Below are positions 60,200 to 64,000 of a stretch of 64,000 nt of DNA, piece after piece. How positions within the stretch are numbered: position 1 is the first letter of the stretch; every line of letters begins with the position of its first letter. Both the position numbers and the translations under genes were made by a program. The stretch comes from Rhodospirillales bacterium (GTDB lineage: Bacteria > Pseudomonadota > Alphaproteobacteria > Rhodospirillales > Defluviicoccaceae). The stretch covers positions 62,001 to 126,000 of the forward strand of contig JADJRE010000043.1 in assembly GCA_016712375.1 (NCBI GenBank). Direction: 5' to 3'. Under the pieces are notes generated by a model, which saw only the letters and a program-made list of their open reading frames with translations, was not told the DNA's origin and made no database searches.

Positions 60200-62164
60200 G
60201 TGGTGGCTAAACCTGATCCGGCCATTGAAGCGAGAAGAGGTTGGAGTAAAACGGCGGTGCGTCCGGGGGTGCTGGGGGAGCGCACCAGAATTACGTTCAT
60301 CGTGGGGGTTCACAGTGCTCGTCAGGGCCTCTCGCTCGCCGCTCTCGTCCTGGTTTTCAGCCTCGCGGGGGCCCGCGCCCGCGAGGCCTGGCCGGAGCCG
60401 GGGCAGGCGGGTGACGTCCCGGCCGTCATCATCGGCACATCAACCGGCGGTTCCGCGGCGCGGAGGTATGGCGACATGCGCAATGTCGTTGACGACTTCG
60501 GTGCCAAGGGAAACGTCCAGGTGGTCGGCGTAACGGCGGCGATCGCTTCGGGCTCGACTGCGCTGACCGCGATCGGGGCGAGGTTCGACTGTGCCCAGCT
60601 GAATGGGCTCGCGGCCGCTGGCACGCCCGCGCTCGTCGAGGTTCCGGGCGCGGGCGGATCGCCCTGGATCTCCCTGAAGACGACGATTTCCGCCTGCGCG
60701 GAGGCGTCGCGTATCACGCTCGCGACCCCCGCCGTCCGCGCGCTCCGCGCGGTACCGATTACGCTGGTCTGGGGCGTAGACGACAGCGCCGCCTTCGCGG
60801 CCTGCGCGGGCGCCCCGCGGATGTGCTTCGTGCCCGCGGCGACTTATTTCGTCCGCGACGCACGCATTGCGAGCGGCGCGTCGCTGTTCGGGGATGCCGG
60901 CCTAGCGTACGGCGAGGCGCTGCCGAACGGCAAGGCTTCTCCGCAGATCCTCGCCGCGCCCGGCGCGACGAACGTATTGGACGTCGCCGGATCCCGGAAC
61001 ATTTCGCTCCGGGGCATAGTCATCAATTGCAATTCGGAGCCGGGGGTAAACGGCATCTCCGGCGGATCGACCCTGATGGAGTTGCGGCGTGTGACTGTGC
61101 AGTCGTGCCCGGGTAAAGGGCTGGGTGGTGGAACACGAGACACGTACACGCATATCGCCACCATCATTGGATCGGAATTCATTCACAACGGCACGGGCAT
61201 ATCGAACCTCGTCGACAGCACGGTCTTCGGTGGAGCGGTCACGTCGTCGTCCGGCAATGGTATCGACATGGCAGCGGGGAGCGCCAAGAACAATTTCATC
61301 GGCCTGAGAGTAGAGTGGAATCGGATGGATGGATACCATTTCTACAAAGCCAACTTCCAGCAGACTATCGGCGGCGCACTCGATCACAATTTCCGCAACG
61401 GGGCCTCCGTGAAGAACTCTATTGTTTTGCTTTCCGGTGTTGCTTTCCACAGGAACGGCGCGGCCGACACGGGCGAGCCTCTCGCCGACGCGCATGTTGC
61501 AGTGGCGGGACCCGCATCCAAGGTCGTCATCACCGGAGGAATGAGTGAAGTTGGTCGCAATCACGACGGGACAGGAAATGTGTCGCCCAAATATTTCCTG
61601 TACTTGGGCGAGTCTACCGAGTCGCCCGCGAGCGTTACCATAACCGGGACCGACGCGACCGGCTTCAAGACAGCGTTCAGCGTCGGCGGAACGCCCAGGC
61701 GCTATCACGTAGACGGGGTCGCCGGCGCCATGAGCGTCTCCAACGTGTCGCAGCCTCAGGTAATTGGCGGCAAGTCGCTATGGGGAAGAGGCACCGTCCG
61801 CATCCTCGCAGGGGCGACGGAAACGGTGACGGTGCCGTGCTATTCCCCGCTCGCCGCGGTAGGACCCCATGCCCCCTATGCTTTCACACTGTTCGTATAT
61901 GCCAGTGACAACACCATTGGTGAGGTTCACTCGGCCAGCTTCGACCTGGTCGTCGACAGCGGCGCTGTCGGTGGAGGCAGCGCGATTCCGCTCGCCTCGC
62001 GGGCCTATGGAGAGACAAACGGCTCAGGCTATTTCACGTTCTCGAAGGACACCGGGACCCTTCGTCTCTCGATCTTGGATTACAGGACCGACGGCGACAG
62101 CTTCACACTCGCGATACGGAACGCCGGCGCTAACCCGGTCGGGGTCGGTTGGGAACTTAAATAG
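60200..62164 (+). CDS. secreted parallel beta-helix (pectate-lyase-like) protein
   Basis: Up to 654 residues. The start is uncertain (GTG 60200 or GTG 60269), because the hydrophobic signal (LSLAALVLVFSLAGARA, cleavage after Ala-x-Ala) begins well inside the frame. After it, RNVVDDFGAKGN is the usual entry of pectate-lyase-superfamily helices. Then come short repeating strands (NISLRGIVINCNSE, LRRVTVQSC, IIGSEFIHNGTGISNLVDSTVFGG, NGIDMAAGSAKNNFIGLRVEWN) and a beta-sandwich C-terminus. It would be exported and act on, or bind, a polysaccharide. Its neighbours are glycan genes. Confidence 0.78.
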   Translation: MVAKPDPAIEARRGWSKTAVRPGVLGERTRITFIVGVHSARQGLSLAALVLVFSLAGARAREAWPEPGQAGDVPAVIIGTSTGGSAARRYGDMRNVVDDFGAKGNVQVVGVTAAIASGSTALTAIGARFDCAQLNGLAAAGTPALVEVPGAGGSPWISLKTTISACAEASRITLATPAVRALRAVPITLVWGVDDSAAFAACAGAPRMCFVPAATYFVRDARIASGASLFGDAGLAYGEALPNGKASPQILAAPGATNVLDVAGSRNISLRGIVINCNSEPGVNGISGGSTLMELRRVTVQSCPGKGLGGGTRDTYTHIATIIGSEFIHNGTGISNLVDSTVFGGAVTSSSGNGIDMAAGSAKNNFIGLRVEWNRMDGYHFYKANFQQTIGGALDHNFRNGASVKNSIVLLSGVAFHRNGAADTGEPLADAHVAVAGPASKVVITGGMSEVGRNHDGTGNVSPKYFLYLGESTESPASVTITGTDATGFKTAFSVGGTPRRYHVDGVAGAMSVSNVSQPQVIGGKSLWGRGTVRILAGATETVTVPCYSPLAAVGPHAPYAFTLFVYASDNTIGEVHSASFDLVVDSGAVGGGSAIPLASRAYGETNGSGYFTFSKDTGTLRLSILDYRTDGDSFTLAIRNAGANPVGVGWELK

Positions 62165-62362
62165 ACTGGACGGATCCGGCGGGCGGCGGTAGTACCCTTA
62201 GCAACGGTGTGCATGGACGCAGGACTCTTCGGGATTTATGGATGCGAGGGACTGCTCTCAGTCCATAGGGTGGTCAAGCACATCAGCCCGGTGAACAAAA
62301 TCGCGACAGCGTGAGCTGTTGGTTTGTTGTTTGCCTACATTGGGCGAGCATTGTCACGAAAC

Positions 62363-62378
62363 GGGGGGGGGGGGGGGG
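62363..62378 (+). repeat. 16-base poly-G tract just upstream of a start codon
   Basis: Sixteen consecutive G end 8 bases before the ATG at 62387. Long poly-G tracts are slippage-prone and in some bacteria switch genes on and off. Here it occupies the ribosome-binding position, so changes in length would alter spacing or translation rather than frame, unless translation starts upstream. Confidence 0.9.
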
Positions 62379-62386
62379 TCAAGACT

Positions 62387-63301
62387 ATGTCGATAGACAA
62401 TAACAATGCTGTTATGATTGGACTTCACATTACAAAATGCGCCGGCACAAGCCTTATTAGCACCATTCGACAGCATCTTTCTGAAGATAACTACTTTTTC
62501 TGTTCCTCATTTGTCGAAAACCTCGAGGCGTCGCGACCTTTATACGAACTTATTATTAATAAGAATAGACTAAAAATAGTCTTTGGTCACTTTGTGAATG
62601 AAAGTATTCTTGTGCAAAAAAATAAAACAAAGTTTTTTTATTTACTGGATTACGTGATCCATTTACACGACCCCTCTCATTTTCGGCAGGTCAATGCAGT
62701 GCGGGAAGCGGCTGGGGTAAAGCTTGTCACTGCAGGAGAATTTTTGGAATTGCATGGTAACGGTATGTGCAAGGAGATTCTTCGCGCATTTCCAAGCTTT
62801 CAAACAACTGGCTCGATCGGAGAAGACGCGATTCAGGCGCTTCGTTTGTTTGATTATATTTATGATACTGACATGGCAAATGCGCAATACGCCCCCATTT
62901 TCGACCGCCTCGGACTCCAAGGAATAACAGTACACGAAGATAATATCGGAAACGCTCCACACAATACATCTGCGGAGTGGATTACGGAACAGAAGGAGGT
63001 GTTGCGCCATCAATTCGGTCACCACTATGCTGGTGACATCCTTTTATATAATTCAACCAAAGATAATATGGGCATTGTTAATACTCCAGATGAGGAACTT
63101 CGGTGTAAATTTCTTGCCACCATTAAATCCTTGTATTCGGAAACTGATTTCAATTCATATATGCGTCGCCATTTGCTTTATGAATTCCGCATAACCAACA
63201 AACTTGCAGAGCTTGCTAAGCATGCGTCCGCGATGAAAGAACTGGCCGATTCACTGGAACGTGAGATTGGCAAGATGATGGCCCCGGCTCGGGCACCCTG
63301 A
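62387..63301 (+). CDS. sulfotransferase-like P-loop protein
   Basis: 304 residues. MIGLHITKCAGTSLISTIRQHL is a 5'-PSB loop resembling the 'HxxKxGGTSL' motif of sulfotransferases. IVFGHF, and DYVIHLHDPSHFRQVNAVREA later, fit the 3'-phosphate-binding region (PAPS site). The gene is strongly AT-rich compared with the rest of the window. It could sulfate a polysaccharide made by the neighbouring genes. The frame is open back through the poly-G tract to 62324, so an upstream start in phase with tract length is conceivable. Confidence 0.65.
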   Translation: MSIDNNNAVMIGLHITKCAGTSLISTIRQHLSEDNYFFCSSFVENLEASRPLYELIINKNRLKIVFGHFVNESILVQKNKTKFFYLLDYVIHLHDPSHFRQVNAVREAAGVKLVTAGEFLELHGNGMCKEILRAFPSFQTTGSIGEDAIQALRLFDYIYDTDMANAQYAPIFDRLGLQGITVHEDNIGNAPHNTSAEWITEQKEVLRHQFGHHYAGDILLYNSTKDNMGIVNTPDEELRCKFLATIKSLYSETDFNSYMRRHLLYEFRITNKLAELAKHASAMKELADSLEREIGKMMAPARAP

Positions 63302-63361
63302 ACGGGATTCCCGACGGCTTGCGAATCTCCTTCAAGCTTCCAAACGGTGGGAGCGACGGGG

Positions 63362-63472
63362 ATGGCCGAGGAGTTCTGGTTGGGCGACGGGCAGTGGGCA
63401 CAGCTGACGCCGCTGTTGCCGCGCGCGCAGCAGGCTTTAAATGAGCCCACAGCCTGGACTGACCGGAAGTAA
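63362..63472 (+). pseudogene. IS5-family transposase N-terminal remnant
   Basis: AEEFWLGDGQWAQLTPLLPR matches the start of IS5-type transposases ('FWLTDxQWxxLxPLLPR'). After about 24 codons the similarity ends and a stop follows at 63470. Confidence 0.65.
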
Positions 63473-63726
63473 GCCCCTATCAAGCTATCTGGGAACTGCT
63501 GCAAAGTGGCAGCAGTTGGAGGCTGGCTGTCAACCTTCGGCGTTCCGCGCGAGGGAGAGGACGAGGGGTCCTGCTTCGGTACTTCGGGGATTTCACGGCA
63601 ACCAACATACCATCTCTGATTTCATGCGAAATCCGTGCGGGGTCCGCCGCCTCGGCTGCTGTGAACCCAAGGAGCGAATGAGATGTTTCGGTCAGCATCG
63701 CTTGCGGAATGAATGGACGAATTCCT
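63473..63726. other. 254 bp without a recognisable gene
   Basis: Lies between the IS5 remnant and the last gene. The short open frames present have no family features. Confidence 0.4.
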
Positions 63727-64000
63727 ATGGAAAAGACGGCTCATGACTCGGATGTTTCGACAATCATTGCTCGCTTCGATCGGAGCACGACGGAGTCTAT
63801 TCCAACCTCGTTCGCTACGGAGATTTTTCGCCTGCAAAAAGCACTAGCGACGATGCAGGCAAGACTTACTGCATTGGAGATTGCCGCCGCCTTACGCGAC
63901 AGCGTGCTCGGCGCGACGCATGGGAGTACTGATAACGATTTCCCAGAGTCTGTAACCATTGAAGCGTCGTTCGCATTATCGGCCGAAGCAGGTTTCTACT
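63727..64000 (+). CDS. hypothetical protein, 5' part only
   Basis: Open from ATG 63727 past the window end (91 residues visible). It contains a probable coiled coil (FATEIFRLQKALATMQARLTALEIAAALRD) followed by the start of a strand-rich part. The layout is loosely like the protein at 55210-55785, but no direct homology is claimed. Confidence 0.5.
   Translation, partial: MEKTAHDSDVSTIIARFDRSTTESIPTSFATEIFRLQKALATMQARLTALEIAAALRDSVLGATHGSTDNDFPESVTIEASFALSAEAGFY

Noticed and set aside
1..64000. CRISPR arrays, tRNA or rRNA genes
   Set aside because: No regularly spaced direct repeats of 25-40 bases, cloverleaf-like sequences with conserved T-loop, or rRNA motifs were noticed on reading either strand.

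Overview
The window is GC-rich DNA (coding regions strongly biased to G/C at third positions) and looks like the chromosome of an alphaproteobacterium, perhaps Rhodospirillales-like. That placement is inference. It rests on the DUF2924/serine-recombinase module, the DUF6429 and DUF6880 genes, and the style of the kdp operon and insertion sequences. No rRNA, tRNA or CRISPR array was seen.

Layout. 1-4.1 kb: C-terminal part of a MocR-type regulator, IS630 and IS66 relics, a tyrosinase and a DUF2182 membrane protein. 4.0-6.3 kb: a protein joining a trypsin-like protease to a DNA/RNA non-specific endonuclease. 7.2-8.8 kb: DUF6429 and DUF6880 genes. 9.2-17.3 kb: the potassium-uptake operon kdpFABC plus the kdpDE two-component system, with an extra tiny membrane peptide in front. 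17.7-18.5 kb: an alpha/beta hydrolase. 18.6-22.7 kb: an IS481 copy, a small membrane-protein gene split by a micro-inversion, and a large-serine-recombinase module. 22.7-38.6 kb: a large two-armed conflict (defence or self-killing) island. The leftward arm encodes a subtilisin/thermolysin-like double protease, a metallo-beta-lactamase-fold protein and a truncated caspase-like protein. The rightward arm encodes TIR, SLOG, a second TIR gene interrupted by ISAs1, a MoxR AAA+ ATPase, a degenerate vWA protein and a protein joining a helical domain, a peptidoglycan-binding repeat and a GH13 amylase domain. 38.6-43.9 kb: nested IS debris (IS110, ISL3, IS6, IS256) with a further SLOG gene. 44-50.4 kb: TIR-TIR, a membrane-anchored STAND NTPase, a short precursor peptide ending in Asn-Trp repeats, and a GrrM/OscB-type radical SAM maturase. 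50.5-53.3 kb: IS630, an IS6 relic and IS5. 53.4-64 kb: a GHKL ATPase, then glycan-related genes (two glycosyltransferases, a methyltransferase, a beta-helix protein, a sulfotransferase-like protein), several of them low in GC.

How the genes work together. The 22.7-38.6 kb island resembles the MoxR/vWA NTP-dependent conflict systems: an ATPase and a vWA partner would hold effectors (TIR NADase, proteases, glycosidase) in check. The 44-50.4 kb block couples a TIR-STAND immune pair to a cyclophane-type RiPP (triceptide) locus. These two blocks are the best candidates for something undescribed.

Caution. More than 20 frameshifts occur in otherwise well conserved genes, including kdpA, kdpB and kdpE, and several fall on homopolymers. 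Many are probably sequencing or assembly errors, so genes are given here over their reconstructed full extents with the break positions named.
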